From the NCBI GenBank assembly GCA_007922195.1, contig ML682092.1:1570120-1634119 (forward strand): 64,000 nucleotides of DNA. The letters run 5' to 3'. This stretch comes from Podocnemis expansa. Its lineage: Eukaryota; Chordata; Testudines; Podocnemididae. Shown piece after piece: positions 32,735 through 42,951 of this stretch (within the stretch, counting starts at the first letter, position 1; each line of letters begins with the position of its first letter). Made by a program: the position numbers and the translations under genes. The notes beneath the pieces are model-generated. The model did not search any database and was not told the DNA's origin. It was given only the letters and a program-made list of their open reading frames with translations.

Positions 32735-32802
32735 CATGCGCTCATGCATGCACACATGTGCGTGTGCACACGCATGCACGCACATATGCACGCACAGAGA
32801 GC
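32735..32802. repeat. Alternating purine-pyrimidine tract (CA/TG, CATG, CGCA)
   Basis: The tract is almost wholly alternating purine and pyrimidine, mixing CA, TG, GC and CATGCA blocks with several CpG. It is a candidate Z-DNA-forming tract and an imperfect microsatellite. Confidence 0.8.
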
Positions 32803-32825
32803 TGGTTTTTTTATGTTTTTTTGGA

Positions 32826-32965
32826 TAGAATCACAGAAGATAAGGGTTGGGAGGGACCTCAGGAGGTATCTAGTCCAATACCCTTCTCAAAGCAGGACCA
32901 ACCCCAACTGAACGGTCCCAGGCAGAATTTGACAGGGCTTTGGATTTCCCCCCCTGGAGGCAGAT
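32826..32965 (-). mobile_element. CR1 3' end fragment
   Basis: AGAATCACAGAAGATAAGGG, TTGGGAGGGACCTCAGGAGG and TATCTAGTCCAATACCC are the inverse of a CR1 3' tail. The following CTCAAAGCAGGACCAACCCC is CR1 3' UTR. It fades after about 32,965. Confidence 0.85.
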
Positions 32966-34934
32966 CAGTCCATTACTTAGGGAAAAAGAGACTTCTCCTA
33001 GGACCTTTAACTGAGCTGTTAGTAGACCTTTGTCTACTCTCATTTTGTGACCCTTGCCCACATGACTCACCCCAGTGCCCTGGCCTGATGAGGATGGAAA
33101 GGTATTGTTCAGATTGTGTTAGCTACTGCATTATATATAGAAGGTGATCTCCATGAGGAAATCAATTAGCATGGGTCCTGTGATAAAAATAAGCTGTTGC
33201 AGCCATTCCTGTGTAACTCCCCTGTGTGGCCACACTAGTCTGGAGTAACAGACCCTCACTTCCAGCTCCTGGAATAGAGCCTTGCTCCCCCACCCCCCAC
33301 CCCGAGCTAGCAGGATTGTGCCTTTGAGCAGAGTAGCTTTCTAACAGAGACAGAGGCAGGGCTTGAAGCAGCCCCTGTTCCAGTTTGCAGAGGTCCCTGG
33401 ACTGAACAAAGGATTTAATTCAAATGCTTTGGATCCAGCCTGATGACTGAACACCACACACATGGGGAGGGTGAGGTTAGATCAGAGCAGTTCTAGCTGC
33501 TCAGCGTGTATTTGTGACCGTCTGAATTTGCTCATGGCAGGAAGCACTCAAGTGAGATGTTACTAATGTGGTCAGAGCCATTTTCTGCCTCAACTTCAGT
33601 TTCCTATTCTCCTTCCTTTGCTGTCACAGTTACATACGAGTGTGTCACCCCTTTAAAGGTCCATGAGCTTGTGTCTGATGAATGACAGACACAATCAGGG
33701 CTGATCATGTGGGGCTCATGATTTAAAGGTGATATAGACTTCATCTGTTAGTATTAATTGGGAAAGCCAGAGGTTGACTGGATGGAACTTTCATCATCTC
33801 CTTGTTTTGTCTGTCCAGAGCATGCTGAGAAATTCCCTTTCATGCCTTTCTCCACACTGCACTGGTGTAGCTCGCAGCCCCTGTGAGACATCACTGCTGC
33901 ATGTGCTGAGGTGGCATCAGCTCCAAAGCTAGCAGGCCCCTTGGAGCCTTAGCCTGTGCATGCCTTGATGAACACACAGCTGCAGTGCTGACAGCAGGCT
34001 GCCTCCAGCAGTTAGTCTTTGGCCTGCTTTGGACTCTGGTAGAGTTCCTCCAGCCCAAGAGAGCACAATATACTCACCTCCCTGCCTTGGCTGCCTACTG
34101 GGGAGCAGAGCCTGCATGCTGCACTGTGGCTCAGATGCACCCCCAGCTGGGGCAGTGCCACAGTCCCTGTGCTCATTGGTGGCCCTGGTGTGGGGGGCTG
34201 AAAGGGGAACAGGGACAACTGCTTGAGCCCATCAGTGTCAGAGTCAATCTGGCTCCTTGGCCCTTCACAAAGGCCTCACTTGCACTGTGATGACAGCACC
34301 AGCGAGTGCTGCAGCATGGAACTGCTCCACCCTGGCTGTTTCTGCACTGGCTGGGTGCATCTGCATCAGCCAGTCCGCAGGGGTGTCTGCACTACAACCA
34401 CCTTTCCCCAATTCAGGTGTGGAGGGAGACCTGTGACAGCAAAGATGAAAGCTCCCTCCTCTGGTCATGCTCCTCCAGCATCTGTCTGAGAGATCCCATC
34501 CCAGCAAGGACAGTCAGGGCCAAGAGTCAGAGCAGGGACAAACCTGAGATCCCAGGAAGGGGAATTTGCAGGCAAGGGCAACACTAAGAGTCAGAGTCCA
34601 AGTCAGGAGGCAAAGCCCAAATCACACCAGGATTCAAAGGCAGGAATGGTGAGAGCAGCTCCAAGAAAGCTAGTCTCTTGGGCTTAAGTAGGGCCAGGGC
34701 CAATCAGGAGCCATGAGGCTACAGCCTATCAAACCCTGGGGGTAGCACTTCCTATGGTCTGAACCCCCAGCAGGACATGAGAAATGGAGCACAGGCTGGT
34801 TACAGCTGCCTGCTAGCGCGCAGACCTGGGTTCCACATGGTCTGAGGCCCAGCAGCTGTCTCTCCTTACCTCAGCCATGCACCCCCAGAGGGTTTTCATC
34901 CCAGAAATGCTCCCAGTTGGTCAGTCCTCTGCCA
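32966..34934. other. Intergenic DNA, nothing recognised
   Basis: Repeat-poor sequence. CCTTTAAAGG-like and TGAATGACAGAC strings around 33,640-33,690 hint at regulatory sequence, but I would not call it. Confidence 0.4.
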
Positions 34935-35118
34935 AGGCTTTTGCACTGTGCATGCGTGTGTGCGCACGCAGGGCATGACGCCTACGCACACAACAAAATA
35001 AAGTGTGCACAAAAGAATTCAATAGTACTAATATTGGTGCTCACAAAGAAATGTTTTTGCACACACAAAGAAATTGTTTGCGCACACAGTCTATGAGTAA
35101 TTAGAGGGAACATTGTGT
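34935..35118 (-). mobile_element. hAT-type element fragment
   Basis: The minus strand starts CAATGTTCCCTCTAATTACT and continues through GTGTGCGCAAACAATTTC and alternating GTGC-rich sequence. I know this as the end of an abundant turtle hAT family. The other terminus is missing. Confidence 0.5.
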
Positions 35119-35640
35119 TAATTCAGATGGAATAAAGGGGCCAGAGACCTTAAGATCACCCCATCACTGGCCAATGTTAAACAAGGCACAGGATTTGATA
35201 TGCAGAGACCTCAGCCTGCTTAGCTCCATGGCAAACACTCCAATAACCAGCCTAAGGTAGCCTTTTATTAAAGCTACAGAAAAGAAGAAAGGCATTTGAA
35301 ACACCAAATATTACACAAGGCTTTCATTTTACCAGCCCCCCTCGGTCCTGTTCTTGTTAATGGGAGAGAGGTAAAACTTCTTGTCTGACAGCCTTGGATG
35401 ATATCATAGCTGGTAACGAATGTCCTGCTGGGGAAAAAAGAAGGTGGCTGAGCTAGGCCAGAATTGTTATTGTTACTGCTGATGTCAAAGTCCACCCCTG
35501 CTTGGATTTAGCTGGAGCCAGGCAGGGTGGTGACATCATCTGGGCCCATGCTTCTGGCCTGAGCTGGGCCAGGGCACCCTTCAGGATGAAGAAGGTCCAT
35601 GGTCCCAGGAGCCGGTGGGGTCAGGGTGGTAGCTGTGATG
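35119..35640. mobile_element. Unclassified interspersed repeat
   Basis: GCCAGAGACCTTAAGATCAC through TTTTATTAAAGCTACAGAAA to GACATCATCTGGGCC recalls a dispersed turtle repeat of unknown class. Ends not defined. Confidence 0.25.
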
Positions 35641-35889
35641 TGAGTCTCTCTTCAGAAGCCTTTGTGTGTTTTTTTGTTCTGCCCACCTTAGTTTATTTCT
35701 TTACGGACCCAAAAGAAGAGTGCCAGATGCAATGGTCCCTCATCTCACATTGTCCACCAATGGGCCTACTATCCAACACCTCTTCTGTTTCTACCAAGCA
35801 AGGTTTTTTGTTTTTTTTTCAAAACAGTCCTTTCTGTTTGGACTAATTTAGTTTCTCTGCCTAGTTCTCTTGCCCCTGTCTATCACATT
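35641..35889. other. Intergenic DNA, nothing recognised
   Basis: Short T-rich interval between repeats. Confidence 0.35.
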
Positions 35890-36036
35890 ACCTTTCATGG
35901 GAGAGAAATCCCACTTTGTCAGATGCTTTGAAGAAGCTCATGCAATAAATAAAACTATTTGTCTTTAAGTGCCACAGGACTCCTTCCTTTTTTTTTTTTT
36001 CCTGAACTAGACTAACACAGCTACCCCTTTAGAACT
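35890..36036 (+). mobile_element. Penelope-like repeat with inverted 5' end
   Basis: From AAGCTCATGCAATAAATAAA (about 35,933) onward the element runs in one orientation: TCTTTAAGTGCCACAGGACT, CTGAACTAGACTAACACAGC. The 40 bases before that (CTTTCATGGG to CAGATGCTTTGAAG) are the same family in the opposite orientation. The core there reads CTGACAA, a CpG-decayed CTGACGA, and GAAAG. A T run of about 13 interrupts it at 35,989-36,001. Confidence 0.7.
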
Positions 36037-39000
36037 TGCCCCATCTGTAACATTCATCCCTGAAAGCAACCTGACCGACTGCCGTGAACATTTTGATATT
36101 ATAGGTTATTGTGGCATCTGATGGACTTTCATATACTTTTTACAGCTGATCTAACAATTAAGATAAATCTTTAGGCCCAATCACTACTACAGACCATAGG
36201 GTTGATGAGCCTGTGAGTTCAGACGCTGCTTTCATTTCCACCACTGACGTCAGTGGAGCTACTCCAGCTTTACACTACTGCATCAGAGTAAGGGTTAGCC
36301 CTTGGTGCCATGTGGGTTAGCACATGCTAGGAAACAACTGGTGCTACTTTCTTTTAAACCTCTTGGCATGTTGGTAGGTTGGATTAAAAGGTCATGGCCT
36401 CAGTCAGCCCTGATGTTACACAATTCATAGGATTACTCCAGTTTTACTGTGTCCCAAGGGCTTCCTGATAGCTCTTATTCCCTTGACCCTTTGCTCCTTC
36501 ACTGTGTCTATCCATATCAGACTGGAATCTCTTTGCCTCTGTGACAAATTGAAAATGAGGAATTCCAGCTTCCGTGGTGATTCACACTCAGGCACAGGGA
36601 CAATTAGTTTGCAGATGCTGCTTGGCCAGAACTGACAGACTCTTGCCTTGGCCCATAGCTTCAAAGGTGTTTTGGCTCCTAATTTCCATTGATTTTTGTG
36701 GCTGTGGGTGGAACATTAAAATCTTGGCTCTCAGGCTCAGTTAGAGAAGCCCCAGCATCATTTCTGTTTAGCATCAGACAAAATAGCTTCAAAGTCTTGG
36801 TAGGAAATGTAAAAGCCAGTGTTTTTGTAATGAATTAACTCATGTGGCCTTTGCAGAAGCTGGAAACAAAGGTCTGGAAATGGGAATAGAATATTCCTCG
36901 TACAAAGAGAGGAACAACTTTTTTTTTTTTTTTGAGAACCACAAAACTTATCTATAAATGATGGACAATTAGGAGAGAGTAAAAATGTTCTCTCTTTTTT
37001 CTTAGCCCCATTTGCAAGTGAGATAATCGCTAATACAAAACAGACAACTTTAGACAGTGATGGGAGCACCACACAGTATCTCCTGCAACCGCAGATGTGT
37101 CTTAGAGAACTAATGCAAACATCATTTGAAAAAAATGAAGTGCCCTGATCTAATGCCTGGTCTACTGCAGCCCCTTCATATGATTATGCAACCAAGAGGG
37201 GCTCAGTGTCAGGTGCTGCATAAACACAACTTCGGACACAATCTCAGCCCCCAAGTTATAATTAGAATTGCACATCCTGTCATTTTGTTACTATGTGGAA
37301 CTTATTTTAGTCCCACAACATGTGGTGTCTTCTGACTGACTTAAATCCCTGTGCTATGTCTCTTCATCTTCTTTTGTTCTGACTTCCTCAAAGGCCCTGC
37401 ACCCACCCATATTAAAGGGATCTGTGCACTGAAAGCAACTGGGGTCCTCTGGAAAAAAATAATATGGGATCATGTACTTAGAAGTGATATCACACAGTGC
37501 AGGGGACGGAGGCAGAGGCCATTTTAATCTTGGCAGATCCTAATTTTTGCATACCTTTGCAAACTTAATAGTGTGTTTTTAACATTTGTTTTGGATGTAA
37601 TAGATATATAGATTCAACTCAGCAGAGACAGGTTCAAGGCTGTACATGGAGTTTGCTAAGAAAAAGAGGGTGTGTGAGAGAGAATGATCAATGTCTGAAG
37701 AAATCAAGATGATTTAGTTTGGACCCAAATGGGAGCTGAGCCCCTGGAATCAATGGGAACTAGGCCCTTTGGTGCTTTGAAGGTCCCACTACTAGGTGCT
37801 TATCTGTAGCTTTAGATGCATGAATGCCTTTAAGTATCTGGCCTCTTGTCCCTTTATCTTCCACTTCTTTCACTAACACCACTGATTTCAAGTGTAAATG
37901 TTACATGGAAGAATGTCGTCCGACAGGAAAGTCATCAAAAATCTTTGACAGATTTCATTCGGGCTTGCCACAACTGTGTGGTTGGCTCCTAATGGGCCCG
38001 TGGGAGCATTCTGTTTGGCAAGCTGACAAAGTAATCCCTAACAGTTCCCTAGTCTTTTAGTTTCATATCCTTTCATTAGAACATGGTAGAAGGTAGTTTT
38101 CATTGAATTACTTCATTTGTTGTCTCATGTGTGAGGGAAGGACCGAGGGAAAATAACAATTAAGAATCTAGTGAAGACAATACCATACAGGGGTGATTGC
38201 TATAGATATAACTCATCTTTTCTGATTTGTACAGTTAAAATGAGAGTAGTGAAGTGAATGGCAAATCTCCCACTGCCAGTCATGAATGCAGGACTAGTCC
38301 CTATTTTGTCATATTTTATAGATATATACAAATTGTGCAGACAGAAAGCTAAGAGAGAGCCAGCCCTCCTCAGCAGGATGGCCTGGTTTTCCTCTTTATC
38401 AAACCTTAGTACTGAAAAAGAACATAAGGTCATCCACTTGACAGGTCTAGCAGGCCCTTGGCCTTAGGGAAGTTGTGCAATTATGTCTCAGAATTTGAAA
38501 ACTGCCTGGCTGTCCTGTTGATGGTGACTCATTGCCGAACCATGAGATAACAAAGAAACAAAACCTTTAGCTTTCAGAACCAGACAGTGTAGAGCTGGTA
38601 TTTCCCACTTTTTTGTGGGCTCTGGTCTGGTGTACTGTCCTGTTTAAAGTGAACATCATTGATTTCCCTGGCAGGGAGAACAAATGAGTTATCAATTCTC
38701 AAGGGCTTTTGCAGAAAGACATGCAGTGAGTGAGATCATAACTGAGCGATCTGTCAGTTCTGGCACATCTCTCTAGTATGGCTCCTGTAAGGGGCTGCCC
38801 CTTGTGCTTATGCCTGCAGCCCCCCCGCCCGCAGGGGCGCAACACTCACAGGGTGTCATGTTTCCATGTGTGGCTAGAGGCTGCCCACAGACTCAGACTG
38901 TGCCAGACCCTGGCAAGCCCGAGCTGCACAGATGGTTGGTGGAGGAGTCACAGCCAGGTCCCTGGCAATGGAAGAAGTCATCTCCATTGGTTCATTCTGG

Positions 39001-39544
39001 CATGAAGCTCTGTCTTCCGCTTCTGACTCAGCTCCATGCCCCTCTGCTCTCTCCAAAAGCTGAAGCAGCAAGTACCACCTTCAACTGGCTGGCACTGAGA
39101 CCCAGAGAAAAGGTCTGTCTGTCTGTCTCCAGTAGGCTAAACCCAGCTCTTACCTGTCAGCCTGCTCTGCACATTTTCTGCTGCAGGCAGCCCAGCTCTA
39201 GGACAGGGCTCTTGGTAGGCGAGGACAGGGTGGCCTGGAAAAATATCACAGGAGGAGGGCAGGAAAGGGGGTAACTTGCCCTGTGAGGAGTGAGGACTGG
39301 CCTGAGGCTGAAAGCCATGCAGGCCAGCTGCTCAGGCCTCAAGGCCCATGGACACATTTGTTCCAGGGCAGCATGGAGAGGAAGAGCAGAAACCTCTTTC
39401 GGAGCCTCCTGCCCAGGAGTGTGGCAACAAGGACATCAGCATCTGCAGAGAGGAATTCATCCTGCTGACCACAAAACCAACTGGGAAGGGCTTACGTGCT
39501 AGGTCAGCATGTGTGTCAGACAGGGGCATGGGGGCTGTTGTGTC
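36037..39544. other. Intergenic DNA, nothing recognised
   Basis: About 3.5 kb without recognised repeat or gene. A perfect 16-base palindrome CCACTGACGTCAGTGG lies at 36,241-36,256 and a related string at 37,743. Relatively AT-rich and repeat-poor between 37,400 and 38,760. Confidence 0.4.
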
Positions 39545-39552
39545 CTCTAGCA

Positions 39553-40648
39553 CAGAGGTTCCCAACCTTTTCTCTGCCATGGCACACCTTGATACCTTCA
39601 AATTTTTCAAGGCACACCACCATTAAAACAAACTCATGAATATTCAAATTAACTGAAATTACTTATGCATATTCATGAACCATTGCACAGTGTTTTGGAA
39701 ATGCTCCTATGTGGGGTAGTAGGGGTGGCAGAGCAGGGGTGGCAAAACACAGGAGGTCAGGAGTCATGTGCAGTGGCAGGAGTGAGTGTGGGGAGCAGAC
39801 CAGGGCAGGGGTGGCAAAAGAGAACAAGGGCAGCCATGTGGGGAACAGCACAGGGGTGGCAAGAGAAGACAGAGGGAGGAAGAACAAGATTAGTTTTGTG
39901 GGGGAGAGGGGGAACCTGGGGAGTGGGAAGGTAGGGCAGTGGAGCATGGTGCAGCACCCACTTCCCCCTTCTCCACAGTGGCTCCCTGCCACCCATGGCC
40001 AACCTTCACCCCACTGCTGCTCCCTCCCACCCCAGTGGGTCCCATCCTCCCTCACCCAGGCCCCAGTTGCCTGTGATGGACCCTCCCATCACTGCAGGGG
40101 TCAGAACTAGGCCTCCAGCCCCCAGCTACACCACCCCACCCCACCCCACACACACAGCCACCCCAAACCCCAGCTACACACCCTCTGCTCCACTCACACC
40201 CACCTCTACTCCACACACACACCTGCCCCACACAACTCCCAGCAGCCCTCCCCACCAAAGCCCTTACCTGGGCTGTTTGCAGGCTGCCTGACACAAGCTG
40301 CTCCACCCTGCCAGGGGGCTTCCCACAGCTCTCCGCTGGCTGGGCTTAACGTGGAGCCACTGGAACGCTTTGTTCAGGCTGCTCCAGCTATTTTTAGGGG
40401 GACCCCTGGAACTCCGTGTTCTGGTGCCTTCCTCTATTTTTAGGGGGGCCAGAAGGCTGTCTGCCTAAAAATAGGGGGTCCCAGAACTGTGTTCTGGTGC
40501 CTTCCCCCTTACGTTAACCCCTGCCTTTTCCCAACCCTGCACAGCATAGATGGCTGGGCTAAGCAGGGAGGGAACTTTAACTCCAGCTCTCAGGGATGCT
40601 CGCGGCACACTTTGGATGTTGCCACGGCACACTGGTTGGGAACCACTG
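39553..40648. mobile_element. hAT-type non-autonomous element, 1.1 kb, complete
   Basis: The ends are CAGAGGTTCCCAACC and, inverted, CAGTGGTTCCCAACC. The flanking duplication CTCTAGCA is perfect (39,545-39,552 and 40,649-40,656). GGCACACC and GGCACACT follow both ends. The interior has imperfect GGGTGGCAAAA-type repeats (39,720-39,870), a CACCC/CACA-rich tract (40,120-40,225) and mirrored CTATTTTTAGGGG and GAACTCCGTGTTCTGGTGCC strings. No transposase is present. Confidence 0.92.
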
Positions 40649-40656
40649 CTCTAGCA

Positions 40657-41549
40657 GCTTCTGAGGGCAGCGCTGGCTTGACTGAGAAAAGGGCACAGGA
40701 CCCCACAGCAGAGGAAGGTGCTGCATGGAGTGGATGGGAAGGAAAAGCCATAGGGATGGCAAAACCTGCTACCTACTGGGTATGGGTGAGTTGAGAGCGG
40801 AGGCTATTCTCTGTCTCTACATTTATTGTGGAGGTTGGAGGCTGGGGAAAGGCTGGGGTCTCATTTTGCGAGGTTGAGAACAGTCTAGACCCAAACCAAA
40901 TTTACCCTTTTCTTCTGCAGGCAGGCATGAAATAATTTGAGAATTTTCTCCAGGGCCTTGCCAATAAATCCAGTATTATCCCTCCCTCCCCAATTGGCTC
41001 CATTACAGCACTTGCCCCTCCACATTCTCAAGTTTGCCCCCTTCTCTGCCTCAACAGGATGGAACCAGTCATATAGTGTAGGATATTCACACTCTGGGAG
41101 GGGTGGAAAATAAAAGAAATAGATGTCAACTCCCCTGCTCCTCTCTGCTCCATGGCTGTGGGGAAGCTGGCAGAAGGTGACCCTCAGGAGGAGAGGAAGG
41201 AAACTCCTCGGGTTGTTATGTGCAGTGTTTTCCATTAGCAGCCCCAGGGAGCTGTCTGCTCTTTCCCACTTCTCTTTTCCCCAAGGTGCAATAAAAAGCA
41301 TAGAACTCCAAGCCTGTTTAAATCTCCTGCCATGGTGGCATGTCTCAGATGTGCAACCATGCCCAGAAGGGTATTGCCAGCAGCTTCCAGTGAACGGAAT
41401 GAACTGCCTGGGCCATGCCCCCAGAGCACAGTCCAAGGCAGCCCTTTCTCTCAGAGGTGCTTGCTGCCTTTTTATTTTTATGAGGCAAAGATATGCCCCA
41501 AGACATACTATACACTGGCAGGCACGTGAGCTGGGATACAACAAGGCAC
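40657..41549. other. Intergenic DNA, nothing recognised
   Basis: Long overlapping open frames on the two strands (up to 219 codons) lack any family motif and overlap each other, so I treat them as chance. Confidence 0.4.
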
Positions 41550-42265
41550 AATGAGTATGTCCACATACAGCTTTTAAATTGAAATAACACTGGTTATTTC
41601 GATTTAAAAATGGTTAGGTCCACACAACATTTTCTTACAGAGAATGGTGAGCTCAGTCATTTCACTGTAAGAAAAGTCACACTGATATAAGAAAACCCAG
41701 TTTTACATTGATATGGCAGTTGAATCAAAACTGTTATATCGATATAACACTGTGCGGGCATGTTATATCAATCTAACAGTTAGATTGAAACCCTGTTTGA
41801 CCTTCTTCCCAGGGTACATGGCACCCTGGAAGGAAGGGCCAGGATTCAGGACCCCAGCCAGGGCAGTGGGGGTCGAAAGGGCCCCCCCTACACCCTGCTC
41901 CCCCGTCCTAGCTGTGTGGCAGGGGACGGAAGCCCCATGCACCTGGCTTCCCTTTCCCCCAGCCAGGTGGCGCAGCAAGGGAGGCCTGCATGCCTGGCTT
42001 CCCGCCCCCCTGCTCTAGCTGGACAGCAGGGGAAGGGAGCCCTGCTGCCGGCTCTGCCAGCCCTAGCTGGGCACCAGGGAGAGGGATCCCTGTGCACCCA
42101 TTTCCCCACACTGGCCAGGCTGCCAGGAAAGGGACCTGCATGCCTGGCACTCCCACCGCTAGCTGGGTGGTGGGGAGAAGAGCCCCCCACGTGTGGCTGC
42201 AGTGTGCTTGCCGGTGCTGGGGGAAGGGACCACTGGGCCAGCTACAGCCACACTACCAGGTTGAA

Positions 42266-42408
42266 GGGAATGCTCCCCTGGCTCCCAGCCCACTCGCCCA
42301 GCTGTGGGGGAGAGGGGACCCCCATGCCCAGCTTTTGGAGCAGCGCAGTCCAAAAGCTGCCTCCCTCGCAGCTGGGCGAGTGGGCTGGGAGCTGAGGGAG
42401 CATTCCCT
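42266..42408. repeat. Nested GC-rich hairpin inside element D
   Basis: Arms of about 39 bases (42,266-42,304 and 42,369-42,408) pair almost perfectly, including GCCCACTCGCCCAGCTG and its inverse. An inner 11-bp hairpin (CAGCTTTTGGA and inverse, 42,329-42,359) lies in the loop. Confidence 0.85.
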
Positions 42409-42669
42409 GCAGCTTGGCTAGCCTGGCTCTAGCCACCTGGGGAACCCCCTAGAGGAGGGGAAGCCAGGCATGCAGGGTCCCAGCTCGCCCATGGCTGGCT
42501 GAGCCGGAAGAGAGCCATTACTGGGGAGAGCCAGGCAGAGGATTGGGTGGCAACATGGCCCTGCCAGGGAACCATGTTGCTACAGCTCCCAGGGTGCCCC
42601 TCTATTGAATCAAACTAGCAAGTCCTGTGTCCAGACATGCTAGTTCGACTTGGGTTTTGTTGGTGTGGC

Positions 42670-42836
42670 CAGGGCCGGCGCTGGGGATTGTGGAACCCCC
42701 CCTGCAGCCGAGCAACGCTGGCACAGATGAGTGATGTCATCAGGGGAGTGCCACGGCACTGTCCCCTTTTGATACCCCTCAAAATGCCGGCGCCCCCCGT
42801 TACGCAGGGGCTGCTTACCGCGTAATGCTGGCCATG
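42670..42836. mobile_element. hAT-type short element nested in element D, 167 bp
   Basis: The ends are CAGGGCCGGCGC and, inverted, CATGGCCAGC. The flanking duplication GGTGTGGC is perfect (42,662-42,669 and 42,837-42,844). It belongs to the same end family as the 52.4-kb element. Confidence 0.8.
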
Positions 42837-42951
42837 GGTGTGGCCCTGTTAAATTGATTTTACTTAAATTGGTTTAATGATTTTTATATCTATTTGGTTA
42901 AATCAATTCAAGTAAAATCAGTTTAACTGACTGTGTGTGGACATAGCCAAT

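Larger units (their letters stand above)
41553..42948. mobile_element. Inverted-repeat element D with GC-rich core, 1.4 kb
   Basis: The left end GAGTATGTCCACATA and inverted right end GGCTATGTCCACACA are flanked by AAT (41,550-41,552 and 42,949-42,951). The outer arms hold palindromic TCGA words: TTATTTCGATTTAAA, TTATATCGATATAAC, TAGTTCGACTT and decayed forms. The core (about 41,810-42,560) is GC-rich, shares GGCACCCTGGAAGGAAGGG with element E, and contains a long hairpin. A hAT element is nested at 42,670-42,836. The core frames are compositional. Confidence 0.8.

Noticed and set aside
40885..41554. Opposed 219- and 143-codon frames
   Set aside because: The frames overlap on both strands and have no recognised motif, signal or splice context.
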